Of a DNA stretch of 64,000 nt, positions 52,534 to 62,165 are shown one piece after another. The translations under genes were made by a program, and so were the position numbers. Below the pieces are notes generated by a model that did not search any database, had not been told where the DNA came from, and was given only the letters and a program-made list of their open reading frames with translations. The stretch is taken from the NCBI RefSeq assembly GCF_000383875.1, contig NZ_KB912879.1, positions 290,084 to 354,083 of the forward strand, in the 5' to 3' direction. Numbering within the stretch: position 1 is the first letter of the stretch; the number at the start of each line of letters is the position of its first letter. The stretch comes from Caldibacillus debilis DSM 16016 (GTDB lineage Bacteria; Bacillota; Bacilli; Bacillales; Caldibacillaceae).

Positions 52534-53598
52534 TTACCGGTAAGGTTTCAGCTTGGCCATGATCTCGGACAGAGGCATTTCCGCGCCGGCCACGCATTCG
52601 TCCGCGGCGCCGTAATAGACGGTGATCCGCCCGGCCTCATGGAGCACGCCGCAGGTGAAGACGACATTACCGAAAAACCCATTTTTCTCGTAATCGGCTT
52701 CCGGCTGGAAGATCGGCTCCTCCGTTTTTGCCAAAATCTTCGCCGGATCGTTCAAATCCAATAACAAGGCGCCCAAACAATACCGTTGGTTTTTGTCGGC
52801 CGCATGGTAAATTTCCAGCCAGCCTTCATCCGTCCGGATCGGGACCGCTCCCGCCCCGATGCGGCCGCCTTCCCAGCCGTCGCCGCTGACTCCCAGCAAA
52901 TGCCGATGATTTCCCCAATGGATCAAATCCTCCGATTCCGCCAGCCATATATCCGGCGAACCGATTCCTTTCGGAACCGGGCGGTGCAAGGCATAATATT
53001 TCCCGTTGATTTTTTCCGGAAAAATGGCGACATCCTTGTTTTCCGGGTGAAAGATCAACCCGTGCCTCCGATAATGTCGAAAATCTTTGGTCGAGATCAA
53101 TCCGACGCCGATTCCTTCCGGCGACACGGACGTGTACTGGATGTAGTAAGTATCGCCGATTTGGGTGACCCGGGGGTCTTCAATCCCCCACGCCTCCCTT
53201 TCCGTTTCCGGATAGATGCACGGCCGATCGTCTATGGTAAAATTTCTTCCGTCTCGGCTCCGGGCGATGCGGATGTAGGAAAGGGACGTCAAATAGGCCG
53301 CAGTGTCCGTACCTTTCCAAAGAACGGTCCGCGCATCGGAAAAATCGTAGCGCTCGTCCTTCTTGTTCAGCGCGACCGTCTTCAGCTTCCCCTTTCCCCC
53401 GGAAAAATCGATAAAACTGGTTTTCACCGTATCCGGATCGCCGCTTTTCGGGCGTTCGGCAACCCGCATAAGCAACAGGATCTCATCCTGAAATTTGGCC
53501 ACTCCCGCGTTAAAAACGCCGATCACCTCATGATCCGGGTGAAAAGGTTTGACTTGTTCCGGAGTTATCAGCGGGTTTTCTTGAAAGCGCTTAACCAT
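52534..53598 (-). CDS. GH130 beta-mannoside phosphorylase
   Basis: A 354-residue GH130 enzyme, the five-bladed propeller family that phosphorolyses beta-mannosides to mannose-1-phosphate (mannosylglucose phosphorylase or beta-1,4-mannooligosaccharide phosphorylase). Family motifs are VKRFQENPLITPEQVKP, GVFNAGVAKFQDEILLLMRVAER, WGIEDPRVTQIGDTYYIQYTS (proton-donor Asp about 141), EKINGKYYALHRP, IGAGAVPIRTDEGWLEIYHA and FTCGVLHEAGRITVYYGAADE. ATG 53598 is the better start after GAGGGA. It is the first gene of the LacI-controlled operon. Confidence 0.92.
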   Translation of the reverse strand: MVKRFQENPLITPEQVKPFHPDHEVIGVFNAGVAKFQDEILLLMRVAERPKSGDPDTVKTSFIDFSGGKGKLKTVALNKKDERYDFSDARTVLWKGTDTAAYLTSLSYIRIARSRDGRNFTIDDRPCIYPETEREAWGIEDPRVTQIGDTYYIQYTSVSPEGIGVGLISTKDFRHYRRHGLIFHPENKDVAIFPEKINGKYYALHRPVPKGIGSPDIWLAESEDLIHWGNHRHLLGVSGDGWEGGRIGAGAVPIRTDEGWLEIYHAADKNQRYCLGALLLDLNDPAKILAKTEEPIFQPEADYEKNGFFGNVVFTCGVLHEAGRITVYYGAADECVAGAEMPLSEIMAKLKPYR

Positions 53599-54100
53599 CA
53601 AAAACATCCCTCGATTCTCTGAAGAATTGGCAATGGGTCACATCAACGGGTTCATGAAAGGCCTTTCAAAAATCACCGTTTTCCGAACTTCATTCCCTTT
53701 CCAACCCCATAGGATGATATCATCCCTTGTGCGGGACAGTGATTGTAACGTTACAATCTGCTAAATATATAATTACAAAATTAAATTGTAATCCTAACTA
53801 TATTATTTCACCGGCCGCTTTATCCGTCAATATTTATTTTTTTATAAAAGAATTTTACAGAACTTTACCTTGATAAATCCCAGTATTATTAGTATATTAC
53901 TTATAAACATTATTTTATTTTTGTAATGTTGTTTGTAATGGAAGGTTTTTTGCGGACCCGGCATTCTTTCGGATATTTCCCCGGAAGAATAATGTTATAA
54001 TTGACTTAGGAAATAAATCGCCTCTTCCTTTTCCGAACCATTCCGCTATCATCTCTTTCAGATGGACATCCAAGAAAATATCTGTCAAGCGAGGTAGCCT
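53599..54100. promoter_or_regulatory. Divergent promoter region with LacI-type operators
   Basis: 500 AT-rich bases between the mannoside operon (minus) and the LacI gene (plus). A perfect 18-bp palindrome, GATTGTAACGTTACAATC, lies at 53741-53758. ATTACAA and TTGTAAT arms recur at 53772-53792, and two direct TTGTAAT half-sites at 53921-53939, close to the LacI gene. The CG-centred palindrome is a typical LacI-family operator, so the regulator probably controls both units. An imperfect catabolite-response-like TGAAAGCGCTTAAC (about 53586-53599) overlaps the first GH130 codons. Confidence 0.75.
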
Positions 54101-55135
54101 ATGAGAAAAAAAGTGACGATGCAAGATATCGCGGACCGGCTGAACATTTCCAAAAACTCCGTATCCCAGGCCCTGCGAGGAAAAGACGGCGTCAGCGAAG
54201 AAACGAGGAACATGGTGATCAATGCCGCCAAAGAAATGGGGTACGAATATCCCGGGAAACGCAGGCAAAACAAGCGGGGAAAAACCGGGAATATCGGATT
54301 GATCGCCTCCGATATGACGTTTTCCTTCAAATTCTTTTGGGAAATTTATTTGAGCATCGAAAAGGAAGTCATCGCCCGGGGCATGCGCCTCCATATCCAA
54401 TCGGTCAATGACGAGCAAAAGGACCGGTTGGTTCTGCCTTCCTTTATCGAACAGAAAACGGTGGACGGCATCCTGATCCTTTCCCATATCAGCAACGAAT
54501 ACATCCAAAAGGTGATCGAGACCGGAATCCCGACGGTTTTGGTCGACCATCACCATCCGAATATCAAGGCCGACGCCGTCTTGACCAACAACCGCTTCGG
54601 CGCCTATCTGGCCGTGCAGCATCTGATCGAGCTCGGGCACCGGGATATTGCCTTCCTTGGCAATATCGACTACTCGCCCAGCTACGAAGAGCGCTACGAA
54701 GGGTATCTGCTCGCGCTTCGGGAGCACGGAATAAAACCGACCGAAGATTTTATTTTCACGAGCGCCGTCGAGGAAGAAAAGGCGCTTTCCGAATACATCC
54801 GCAGGCTCAAAAAACAGCCGACCGCCTGGTTTTGCGCCAACGACGGTTTGGGTTTCTTCATCACCTCGGCGTTAAAACAACAAGGGTTCCAAATTCCGAA
54901 ACAAGTTTCCGTCTGCAGTTTCGACAACGGCCAGCTGGCGAAAATCGCCACCCCCAAAACCTCCGCCGTCGACATCGATCTCAAGCTGTACGGAAGAAAA
55001 GCCGTGGAAACCCTGTTTTGGCGGATGGAAAACCCGGATGAACCCCATCAGGAAATCCTGCTCTCTTCCAAACTGATCAAGCGGGAATCCACCGGCGCGG
55101 CGCCGAAAAGCGACGATTCGCCGGGAAGCCGGTGA
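54101..55135 (+). CDS. LacI-family transcriptional regulator of the mannoside operon
   Basis: A 344-residue regulator: helix-turn-helix VTMQDIADRLNISKNSVSQALRGKDGVSEETRNMVINAAKEMGY (about 5-50), hinge, and the periplasmic-binding-like effector domain with IGLIASDMTFSFKFFW, DGILILSHIS, TVLVDHHHPNIKADAVLTNNRFGAYLAVQHLIELGHRDIAFLG and FCANDGLGFFITSALKQQGFQIPKQVSVCSFDN. It reads divergently from the operon; palindromes between them fit. ATG 54101 is preceded by GCGAGGTAGCC, a moderate site. The effector is likely a mannosyl sugar. Confidence 0.9.
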   Translation: MRKKVTMQDIADRLNISKNSVSQALRGKDGVSEETRNMVINAAKEMGYEYPGKRRQNKRGKTGNIGLIASDMTFSFKFFWEIYLSIEKEVIARGMRLHIQSVNDEQKDRLVLPSFIEQKTVDGILILSHISNEYIQKVIETGIPTVLVDHHHPNIKADAVLTNNRFGAYLAVQHLIELGHRDIAFLGNIDYSPSYEERYEGYLLALREHGIKPTEDFIFTSAVEEEKALSEYIRRLKKQPTAWFCANDGLGFFITSALKQQGFQIPKQVSVCSFDNGQLAKIATPKTSAVDIDLKLYGRKAVETLFWRMENPDEPHQEILLSSKLIKRESTGAAPKSDDSPGSR

Positions 55136-56366
55136 GGGCACGCGGACCGTGCAAGGACCAAGTCCTCCTTTGGGTAAAATCCCGCACCCGGCCGGAGGAA
55201 CAAAGCCTTCCGGAAAAGGAACGGTTTTGTCCTCGCTTCTTTTTACGCAAATTCTTTAACTTCATCCGTGCAAGGCACGCCGGCCGCACCGGAAGACGTC
55301 CCCGCATCCCGCCCCATGGGAAAATGCCGCCTTCGGCCGGCGCCGGAAAACCGCAAGATGGATGAAGGGGCAAAAAAGGCGCGGCTTCCCCTTGCCCCGG
55401 AAAGACCTGTCTCTCCATTACACGGTGCCTCAGGCATCGTGCCGATGGAGATTTTTTTCTTTACGGCCGGATTTTCATCCGGTCAAAAAATTCCTCCGCC
55501 CCGCTCCCGGCGCGGCACCGCGGGAATCCGCGACATGCCGGGACAAACTCCTGCCGTTTTTTAAGGACCGTTCAAGATTTTCCGGAAAACCTGTCCCTTC
55601 GCCGGAAAATATCCCTGACGGCCGCACCCGAAGATGAAGCAGGAAAACGGCGGATTTCGGCGGAAGCGAAGGCGCGCATGCCGGGAATGCCTCCGGACAA
55701 AACTTTTTGCGGGTGTATATTGGTTCCGGAAGGCCATCAGGAAAAAAGATAGATCGTGACGCAAGGGGTGAACCGGACGGAAAAAACGGCTTTCCGGGGT
55801 TTTGGTTTGCACGCCGCCCCGTCGGCCGCTTCAGATCCCCGGGAACCCCGCCAGTCATTAGGAGGAAGTCTGTCCGGAGATGGATCGTTTTTCAAGCGAT
55901 AATTTTATTACCGGATTTTTCTTTGCCAAAAAGGAGGACGGAACGGTCCGCCCCTCCCTGACAAAGGAAAAACGAACCGCACGAACGCAGGGATTCACGG
56001 CCCATCCCGAATCAAAGCCGGAACCGGGCAAAATCCCCGGCTGGCGGCAAGGGAATTGTAAAAAAATTATTATACTAATATATTTTTTAACGGATAATCG
56101 AAAGACGATCGAAATCCAAAAAGTAAGGGGTTACATGATGATCTCGGCCGGAATGTATCCTCTTTCATCCACCGGCCTTCGGAACGGGACGAAAAATTTT
56201 ATTTTAATAATTATTGTCAGAAATATTAAATTTTTTTCAAAAAACATACTTTACTTTTAAATTTTTTGTGGTATTATTATTAATAAAATTTTACAAATAT
56301 CAAATAATTTTAGGAATACTGTAATTTTGTTCAATCCATCTTCACGCTGTTCAGGTGATTGTGATT
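55136..56366. other. 1.2-kb stretch without a supported gene
   Basis: GC-rich up to about 56050, with several recurrences of CCGGAAAA-type words, then abruptly AT-rich (56050-56350), probably the promoter region of the next operon. A plus-strand frame of 126 codons (55880-56260) with AGGAGGAA upstream at a poor distance, and a 127-codon minus-strand frame (55475-55858), show no familiar sequence. I do not call either a gene. Confidence 0.5.
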
Positions 56367-56909
56367 ATGGAAGACATCGGTTTAAAAATTAAAGAATTGC
56401 GTTTGATGAAAGGTCTGACGCTCAAACAATTGAGCGAAAAGACAAGCCTGTCCGTCAGTTTTCTGTCGCAAATTGAAAGGGGGACCACCTCGCTCGCCAT
56501 CCAATCCTTAAGAAAGATCTCCGATGCGTTGGATGTCGATATCGTCTACTTTTTCGACAGCAAAAAAAAGGAAAAATACGTGGTCCGAAAGGAGGAGCAA
56601 AAACCTTTTGAAATCAAGCATTTGAAGTCCAAATACGTCCGCTTGAACGGCGAATTCCCCAACCGCTCCCTGGCGCCGTTTCTCGTCACCTTAAGGCCGA
56701 ACCAGAAAAAAACGAGCACCTTCAGCTTTTTCGGCGAAGAATTTTATTACGTGCTGAAAGGGGCGGTCTTGTTCTACGTCGGGGAAGAAAAATACCTGCT
56801 CCGGGAGGGCGATGCCATCCATTTCCCTTCCAAGCTTCCCCATTACGGAGAAAATCCGTTGAATGAAGAAACCGTGCTTCTTTGCTGCATTACGCCCGTC
56901 ATCTTTTAA
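56367..56909 (+). CDS. XRE-family regulator with cupin domain
   Basis: A 180-residue protein: XRE helix-turn-helix (about 4-60: IKELRLMKGLTLKQLSEKTSLSVSFLSQIERGTTSLAIQSLRKISDALDV) and a C-terminal cupin effector domain (about 105-178, EEFYYVLKGAVLFYVGEEKYLLREGDAIHFPSKLPHYGENP). This combination, as in PuuR-type regulators, senses small metabolites. ATG 56367 is 8 bases after AGGTGA. It is the first gene before the peptide-uptake operon (30 bases to the next start), so it probably controls it. Confidence 0.88.
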   Translation: MEDIGLKIKELRLMKGLTLKQLSEKTSLSVSFLSQIERGTTSLAIQSLRKISDALDVDIVYFFDSKKKEKYVVRKEEQKPFEIKHLKSKYVRLNGEFPNRSLAPFLVTLRPNQKKTSTFSFFGEEFYYVLKGAVLFYVGEEKYLLREGDAIHFPSKLPHYGENPLNEETVLLCCITPVIF

Positions 56910-56938
56910 CTTCCGGACTTGGAAAGGAGGTGTAGCCG

Positions 56939-58969
56939 ATGGAACCATTGTTACAAGTGAAAAACTTCACAGCTGGGTTCCTGACTGACAACGGCATTTT
57001 AAAAGCGGTGGACAATATTTCCTTCTCCGTCGGACGCGGCGAAACCGTCTGCATCGTGGGCGAATCGGGAAGCGGGAAAAGCGTGACTTCCCTCTCGCTC
57101 CTGCGCCTGTTGGAATATGAAAACGGAAAAGTCCTGGACGGGGAGATCATTTTCGACGGCAAAAATCTCTTGGAATGCAAAAAGGAAGAACTGCTGCGAA
57201 TCCGGGGAAAAGAAATCGCGATGATCTTCCAGGAGCCGATGACCGCCCTGAATCCCGTATTCACCATCGGCCGACAAATAACGGAAGCGATCCTGCTGCA
57301 TACGGATTGTTCAAAAGCCGAGGCGGCGGAAAGGGCAAAGGAACTTTTAACATTGGTGGGCATTTCCGATCCGGACATGCGTTTGAAACAGTATCCGCAT
57401 GAATTGAGCGGCGGCATGAGGCAGCGCGTGATGATCGCCATGGCCCTCGCCTGCAATCCGAAATTGCTGATCGCCGACGAACCGACGACCGCCTTGGACA
57501 TGACGATCCAGGTGCAGATCCTCAGCCTCCTGAAAGAGATAAAGGAAAAGCTAAATATGGGCATCGTGCTGATCACCCATGATATCAGCGTGGCCGCGGA
57601 AATGGCGGATCAAATTGTCGTCATGTATGCGGGAAAAGTGATGGAAGCCGGGAGCGCTTTGGAAATTTTAACCGAACCCCGGCACCCGTACACCATTGGG
57701 CTGTTGGCCTCCGTGCCGACCGCTTCCACCGATAAAACCAAGCGCCTGAAATCCATCGGCGGCAGCATCCCGAGCTTGTTCGAAATGCCGAAGGGCTGCC
57801 GTTTTCATACCCGATGCCCCTTCCGTACGGAAAGATGCATGCGGGAAGAACCGCCCTTCCATACCGCCGGCCAACGAAGGATCGCCTGTTGGCATTGGGA
57901 CAAAATCCAAAAAGAAACCGGATCGGAAACGGCTGCCGCCGCAATGGCGATCCTGCGGACGGCCCCCGCCGGCGCGGGGAAACCGGAAGAAAACGCCGCC
58001 CTTCCCCTCGTCGAAGTGAAAAATCTGAAAAAATATTTTCCTGTCAAAAAAGGACTTTTCAAGTCTTCTTCCGCATTCGTCAGGGCGGTGGACGACGTCA
58101 GCTTCTCCATCCGGGAGGGCGAAACCTTCGGTCTCGTAGGCGAATCGGGATCGGGAAAATCGACGCTCGGAAGGACGATCCTGAAACTCCATGAACCGAC
58201 AGCCGGCGAAATTTATTTCCAGGGAAAAAATCTGTCGGAACAAAAGGGAAAGGCGCTCCGCAGGATCCGGAAAGATATGCAGCTCATTTTCCAGGATCCC
58301 TTCGGCTCCCTGAATCCGCGGCTGACCGTCGGGGAAATTATCGCGGAGATGTTCCGCATCCATCAAGCGGCCGAGAAACGGGAGATCGATGCCGAAGTGT
58401 GCCGGCTTTTGGAAATGGTCGGCATTGACCCGAACCGGCGCCATCTGTATCCCCATGAATTCTCCGGCGGTCAAAGGCAAAGGATCGGGATCGCGCGGGC
58501 GATCGCCTTAAACCCGAAATTTATCGTCGCCGATGAAGCCGTATCGGCTCTCGATGTTTCCGTACAGGCACAGATCCTTAATCTGTTGAAAGATTTGCAG
58601 GAAAAGATGGGGTTGACCTATCTGTTTATCGCCCACGGGCTGAATGTGGTCCGATATATTTCCGACCGGGTCGGCGTCATGTATTTGGGCAGCCTGGTGG
58701 AAATCGCGGAAACGGAAGAACTGTTCAGCCACCCGGCCCACCCGTACACAAAGGCGCTGATATCGGCCAATCTGGAACCCGATCCGCGGAAAAAAAGCAG
58801 CCCCATCATTTTAAAAGGGGAGATCCCATCCCCGAGCGATCCGCCGAAAGGATGCAAATTCCATACAAGATGTCCGTTTGCCACGGAAAAGTGCAAAAGG
58901 GAAGCTCCCGAATTCAAGCCATTGGCGGCCGGCCATTCGGTCGCATGCCATTATCCGCTTTCATCCTAA
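56939..58969 (+). CDS. Fused DppD-DppF peptide ABC ATPase
   Basis: A 676-residue protein with two complete ABC ATPase modules in one chain. Module 1 (DppD-like, 1-325) has GESGSGKSVTSL (41-52), LSGGMRQRVMIAMALA, LLIADEPTTALDMT and PKGCRFHTRCPFRTERC. Module 2 (DppF-like, about 355-676) has YFPVKKGLF, GESGSGKSTLGR (about 401-412), FSGGQRQRIGIARAIA, FIVADEAVSALDVS and GCKFHTRCPFATEKC. The D and F subunits are normally separate; here a linker of about 30 residues (Ala/Pro-rich) joins them, as in GsiA/YejF-like proteins. In module 2, DEAVSALD has Ala where Pro is usual, and the H-loop His is shifted (IAHGLN). AAGGAGGTG precedes ATG 56939. It drives the permeases at 62166-64000. Confidence 0.93.
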   Translation: MEPLLQVKNFTAGFLTDNGILKAVDNISFSVGRGETVCIVGESGSGKSVTSLSLLRLLEYENGKVLDGEIIFDGKNLLECKKEELLRIRGKEIAMIFQEPMTALNPVFTIGRQITEAILLHTDCSKAEAAERAKELLTLVGISDPDMRLKQYPHELSGGMRQRVMIAMALACNPKLLIADEPTTALDMTIQVQILSLLKEIKEKLNMGIVLITHDISVAAEMADQIVVMYAGKVMEAGSALEILTEPRHPYTIGLLASVPTASTDKTKRLKSIGGSIPSLFEMPKGCRFHTRCPFRTERCMREEPPFHTAGQRRIACWHWDKIQKETGSETAAAAMAILRTAPAGAGKPEENAALPLVEVKNLKKYFPVKKGLFKSSSAFVRAVDDVSFSIREGETFGLVGESGSGKSTLGRTILKLHEPTAGEIYFQGKNLSEQKGKALRRIRKDMQLIFQDPFGSLNPRLTVGEIIAEMFRIHQAAEKREIDAEVCRLLEMVGIDPNRRHLYPHEFSGGQRQRIGIARAIALNPKFIVADEAVSALDVSVQAQILNLLKDLQEKMGLTYLFIAHGLNVVRYISDRVGVMYLGSLVEIAETEELFSHPAHPYTKALISANLEPDPRKKSSPIILKGEIPSPSDPPKGCKFHTRCPFATEKCKREAPEFKPLAAGHSVACHYPLSS

Positions 58970-59016
58970 TTGCCTGATAACAATCGGGAAAATGAAGAAT
59001 GACAGGAGGAATGGAT

Positions 59017-60246
59017 ATGTCTGAAACCGCGGGAAAACCAAAAACGAAAACAAAACCCTATAACGGCTACAAATCATTCAGCTATCTGGAACCCGGAGTC
59101 GATTACAAACCCTTCAAACTGGCGAAGGAAATCGGCAGGGTCGAACCGTTCACCTATCCGGTGAGCGAAGAAGAGGAAGCATTGGTGCAGACGATTTTGG
59201 AAGAAGAGATGATCATCTCCTTGCATGAACATACCTTCGTCTGCCCCGAAAACGTCTATGAAATCTTCGAATTCCGCCGGCAGGGAAGGGATTGGACGGG
59301 GTATGAGGGCCTCAGCGTGTCCGGTCTGGATGTCGTGTTTGAAAACTTCATGGACGGGACGGCCTTAATCACGTCCAACGCCGGCTGGAAATGGACCGAC
59401 ATCATCCATGACCTGGGAATCCGCTACAGCGATTTCGCCCATCAGGACTTGATCATCCGCGCGGAAACCGTCGATGATCTGTACCGGGCAAAGAGGGAAG
59501 GAAAGATCGCACTGGTGTCATGCCTGGAGGCCGCGACTCCGATCGAAAACGAGATCGACCGGGTGGACGTGCTGTACGGATTCGGCGTGCGGGTGATGGG
59601 AATCGCCTATTCGGAAGCCAATGCCCTCGGTTCCGGCCTGAAGGAAAAGAATGACGGAGGGCTGACGGATTTCGGCCATAAAGTCGTGAAGCGAATGAAC
59701 AAATTGGGAATGACCATCGATGTCTCCCACTGCGGGGATAAAACCGCCCACGATGTCATCCTGGCCAGCGAAAAACCGGTTTTCATCACCCATGTCGGCG
59801 CCCGGGCATTGTGGAATACAAACCGGATGAAGCCCGACTACGTTTTAAAAGCCTGCGCGGAAAGGGGCGGCGTGATCGGCATCGAAGCGGCGCCCCACAC
59901 GACGCTGACGAAAAACCATCCGAAACATTCCATCGAATCGGTCATGGAGCACTTTGAATATGTGGTGGATTTAGTCGGAATCGATCATGTCGCCTTCGGA
60001 TTGGACACGCTGTTCGGCGACCACGTCGGCTTGCACCACGCCTTCGCCAACCAGCTGTCCATCGGGGAATCCCATAAGGGACCGGAATTCCAGGAAGTCA
60101 GTTATGTAAAAGGGCTGGAAAACCCGGCGGAAAGCTACCCGAACGTGGTGCGCTGGCTGGTCAAACACGGATACAGCCGCGACGAGATCCGTAAAGTGAT
60201 GGGAGAAAACATCATCCGCGTGCTGAAAGAAACATGGGTGAAATAA
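59017..60246 (+). CDS. M19-type membrane dipeptidase-like amidohydrolase
   Basis: A 409-residue zinc peptidase of the M19/renal-dipeptidase group, of amidohydrolase fold. The metal motif is MIISLHEHTFVCP (His70, His72; the family usually has HxD). Further landmarks are the bridging Glu region ALVSCLEAATPIENEIDRVDVLYGFGVRVMGIAYSEANALGSGL, TIDVSHCGDKTAHDVI, VFITHVGARALWNTNRMKPD and DLVGIDHVAFGLDTLFGDHVG. The start is ATG 59017, 7 bases after AGGAGGA; earlier ATGs abut the site. A cytoplasmic location follows from the lack of a signal. It probably splits dipeptides (perhaps D-amino-acid-containing) brought in by the transporter around it. Confidence 0.85.
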   Translation: MSETAGKPKTKTKPYNGYKSFSYLEPGVDYKPFKLAKEIGRVEPFTYPVSEEEEALVQTILEEEMIISLHEHTFVCPENVYEIFEFRRQGRDWTGYEGLSVSGLDVVFENFMDGTALITSNAGWKWTDIIHDLGIRYSDFAHQDLIIRAETVDDLYRAKREGKIALVSCLEAATPIENEIDRVDVLYGFGVRVMGIAYSEANALGSGLKEKNDGGLTDFGHKVVKRMNKLGMTIDVSHCGDKTAHDVILASEKPVFITHVGARALWNTNRMKPDYVLKACAERGGVIGIEAAPHTTLTKNHPKHSIESVMEHFEYVVDLVGIDHVAFGLDTLFGDHVGLHHAFANQLSIGESHKGPEFQEVSYVKGLENPAESYPNVVRWLVKHGYSRDEIRKVMGENIIRVLKETWVK

Positions 60247-60307
60247 AAATCATGTCTGCCGTTCGAAAAAAACATGATTCGAAAAACAATAGAGGGTGAT
60301 GATTGAA

Positions 60308-61924
60308 ATGGACGTTAAGCCGCTGAAGAGATATTTCCTGATGTTCGCAGTACTGATTCTCCTTTTATCCGGTTGTTCTTCCGGCAGCAAAGAATCGGGG
60401 AACAATGAAAGTTCCGGGCCGAAAAAGGGAGGGACGGTAACGATCCCGATCGTCGGCGACCCGATATTTAACCCTTGGCATCCGAACGCCTACGCGGAGT
60501 CGAACCTGGTCAACCGGGTCATCTTCTCCGGATTGACAAAGCCGGGCAAAGATTTGACGCCCGCTCCCAACCTGGCAAAGGAATGGTCCGTTTCCAAAGA
60601 CGGGCTGGTGTGGACCTTCAAGCTCCGCGATGACGTAAAATGGCACGACGGCGAACCGTTCACCGCGGAGGACGTGGCTTTTACCTTCAACGAAATCGTT
60701 CTGAAAAAGGAACTGGGATCCAACGGCGCTTCCAACTATAAAGCCTTGGATCATGTGGAGGCCGTGGACGACTATACCGTGGAATTCCATTTGAAAAATC
60801 CTTGGGCGGCTCTTCCCGCCTATCTCGGATTCAACTCGGGGATTTTGCCGAAACATATTTTCGAAGGAAAGGATCCATGGAATTTAACTTCCTTTAATAA
60901 GGAAAAACCGATCGGAACCGGTCCGTTCAAAATCGGGAAATACGTTTCCGGACAAAGCGTGGAACTGGTTCCCAACCCGGATTATTTTGACGGCGAGCCG
61001 TATTTGGACAAGGTGGTGTATAAGATCCTGCCGGACGCCAACACCCAGGTGGTACAGGCTTTGAGCGGCGAACTGGACATCTTCGTGCTGGAAGATATGG
61101 CGTCCCTTGAGCGCATCAAAAAAGCCGGCCATTTGACGGTCATTCCTTCGGACATCACCAGATATTTTTGGATCGCACTCAATCAAAAGCATGAAAAGTT
61201 CCAGGATGTAAAAGTGCGCCAGGCATTCCTGCATGCCATCGACCGCCAAGCTATCATCGACACCGTTTTGAAAGGCTACGGGAAAATCGCCCATTCGGCG
61301 ATCACGCCAAACTTGAAGGCTTACTACACCGATGAGGTGACCAAGTATGAATATGATCCGGAGAAGGCGAAACAGCTGCTCGCCGAGGCCGGATGGCGGG
61401 ATACGGACGGAGACGGAATCCTCGATAAGGACGGGAAACCCTTTACGGTAGCCTTCGAAGTCGCCAAACAAGGGAATTTGGAACAGATCGCCCAAATGGT
61501 CCAACAATATTTGAAGGATATCGGCGTGGATATCAAACTAAGCACGCTGGAATGGAACGCCATGATCGAAAAACACGTGATCAAACGGGATTTCGAAATG
61601 ACTTTAAACTGGTGGTCCTACCCGGACGATCCGGATGTTTTCGCCCAATACCATTCTTCCAACGCGGAAACGGGGAACAACATCCCCGGCTATAAAGACG
61701 AAAAACTGGATGAATTGCTCGTCCGCGGCCAAAAAACAAGCGACCAGGCCGGACGGGTGGAAGTGTATAAAGAACTTCAGCAATATCTTTCGGACACATT
61801 GCCTTATCTGTACCTATGGTATCCGCAGGAAATCCAAGTAAGGAACAAGAAGCTGAAAGGGGTGCCGGAGATGTATTTCGGCGGGACTTTGCACTACATC
61901 CATGAATGGTGGGTCGGAAATTAA
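60308..61924 (+). CDS. Peptide-binding lipoprotein (SBP family 5)
   Basis: A 538-residue family 5 binding protein: signal with lipobox LLSGC (Cys23), GGTVTIPIVGDPIFNPWHPNAYAES, the signature LRDDVKWHDGEPFTAEDVAFTF near 110, and PEKAKQLLAEAGWRDTDGDGILDKDGKPF in the second domain. ATG 60308 follows GAGGGTGATG. Earlier GTG/ATG codons at 60296 and 60299 overlap the site. It is paired with the dipeptidase and permeases. It is a paralogue of the appA-type protein but not a close one. Confidence 0.9.
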   Translation: MDVKPLKRYFLMFAVLILLLSGCSSGSKESGNNESSGPKKGGTVTIPIVGDPIFNPWHPNAYAESNLVNRVIFSGLTKPGKDLTPAPNLAKEWSVSKDGLVWTFKLRDDVKWHDGEPFTAEDVAFTFNEIVLKKELGSNGASNYKALDHVEAVDDYTVEFHLKNPWAALPAYLGFNSGILPKHIFEGKDPWNLTSFNKEKPIGTGPFKIGKYVSGQSVELVPNPDYFDGEPYLDKVVYKILPDANTQVVQALSGELDIFVLEDMASLERIKKAGHLTVIPSDITRYFWIALNQKHEKFQDVKVRQAFLHAIDRQAIIDTVLKGYGKIAHSAITPNLKAYYTDEVTKYEYDPEKAKQLLAEAGWRDTDGDGILDKDGKPFTVAFEVAKQGNLEQIAQMVQQYLKDIGVDIKLSTLEWNAMIEKHVIKRDFEMTLNWWSYPDDPDVFAQYHSSNAETGNNIPGYKDEKLDELLVRGQKTSDQAGRVEVYKELQQYLSDTLPYLYLWYPQEIQVRNKKLKGVPEMYFGGTLHYIHEWWVGN

Positions 61925-62016
61925 ACGCCGCAGGGGAACCTGACCGGCAAAGAAAATCCGTTCATCCGCCACCATCGGCCGGAGATGCCGCGGCAGGGAT
62001 GCCGGTTCTTTCCGGA

Positions 62017-62041
62017 CGGCCGCCTTTTTCGCCGGCGGCCG
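62017..62041 (+). terminator. Intercistronic hairpin behind the binding-protein gene
   Basis: CGGCCGCC (62017-62024) and GGCGGCCG (62034-62041) form a perfect 8-bp stem in the 241-base gap between the binding-protein and permease genes. No T-run follows, so it is more likely to protect the upstream mRNA than to end transcription. Confidence 0.5.
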
Positions 62042-62165
62042 ATCTTTTCCCCGCCCCGGCAAAATATCCGGCTCCCGAAGACGAACGGTTTTTGCCTGGA
62101 ACAGAAAATCCTTATCCCGTTGAATCCGCCCTCCATCACCCTACGCAGGCAAAGGAAGTGAACTT

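Noticed and set aside
53586-53599. CcpA catabolite-response element
   Set aside because: TGAAAGCGCTTAAC matches only 12 of 14 consensus positions, and those bases encode the conserved VKRF start of GH130, so the match may be chance. It is mentioned but not called.
55475-56260. Two open frames of about 126 codons, one on each strand
   Set aside because: No familiar sequence, poorly placed or missing ribosome sites, and amino-acid composition typical of GC-rich non-coding DNA (left) or AT-rich promoter DNA (right).
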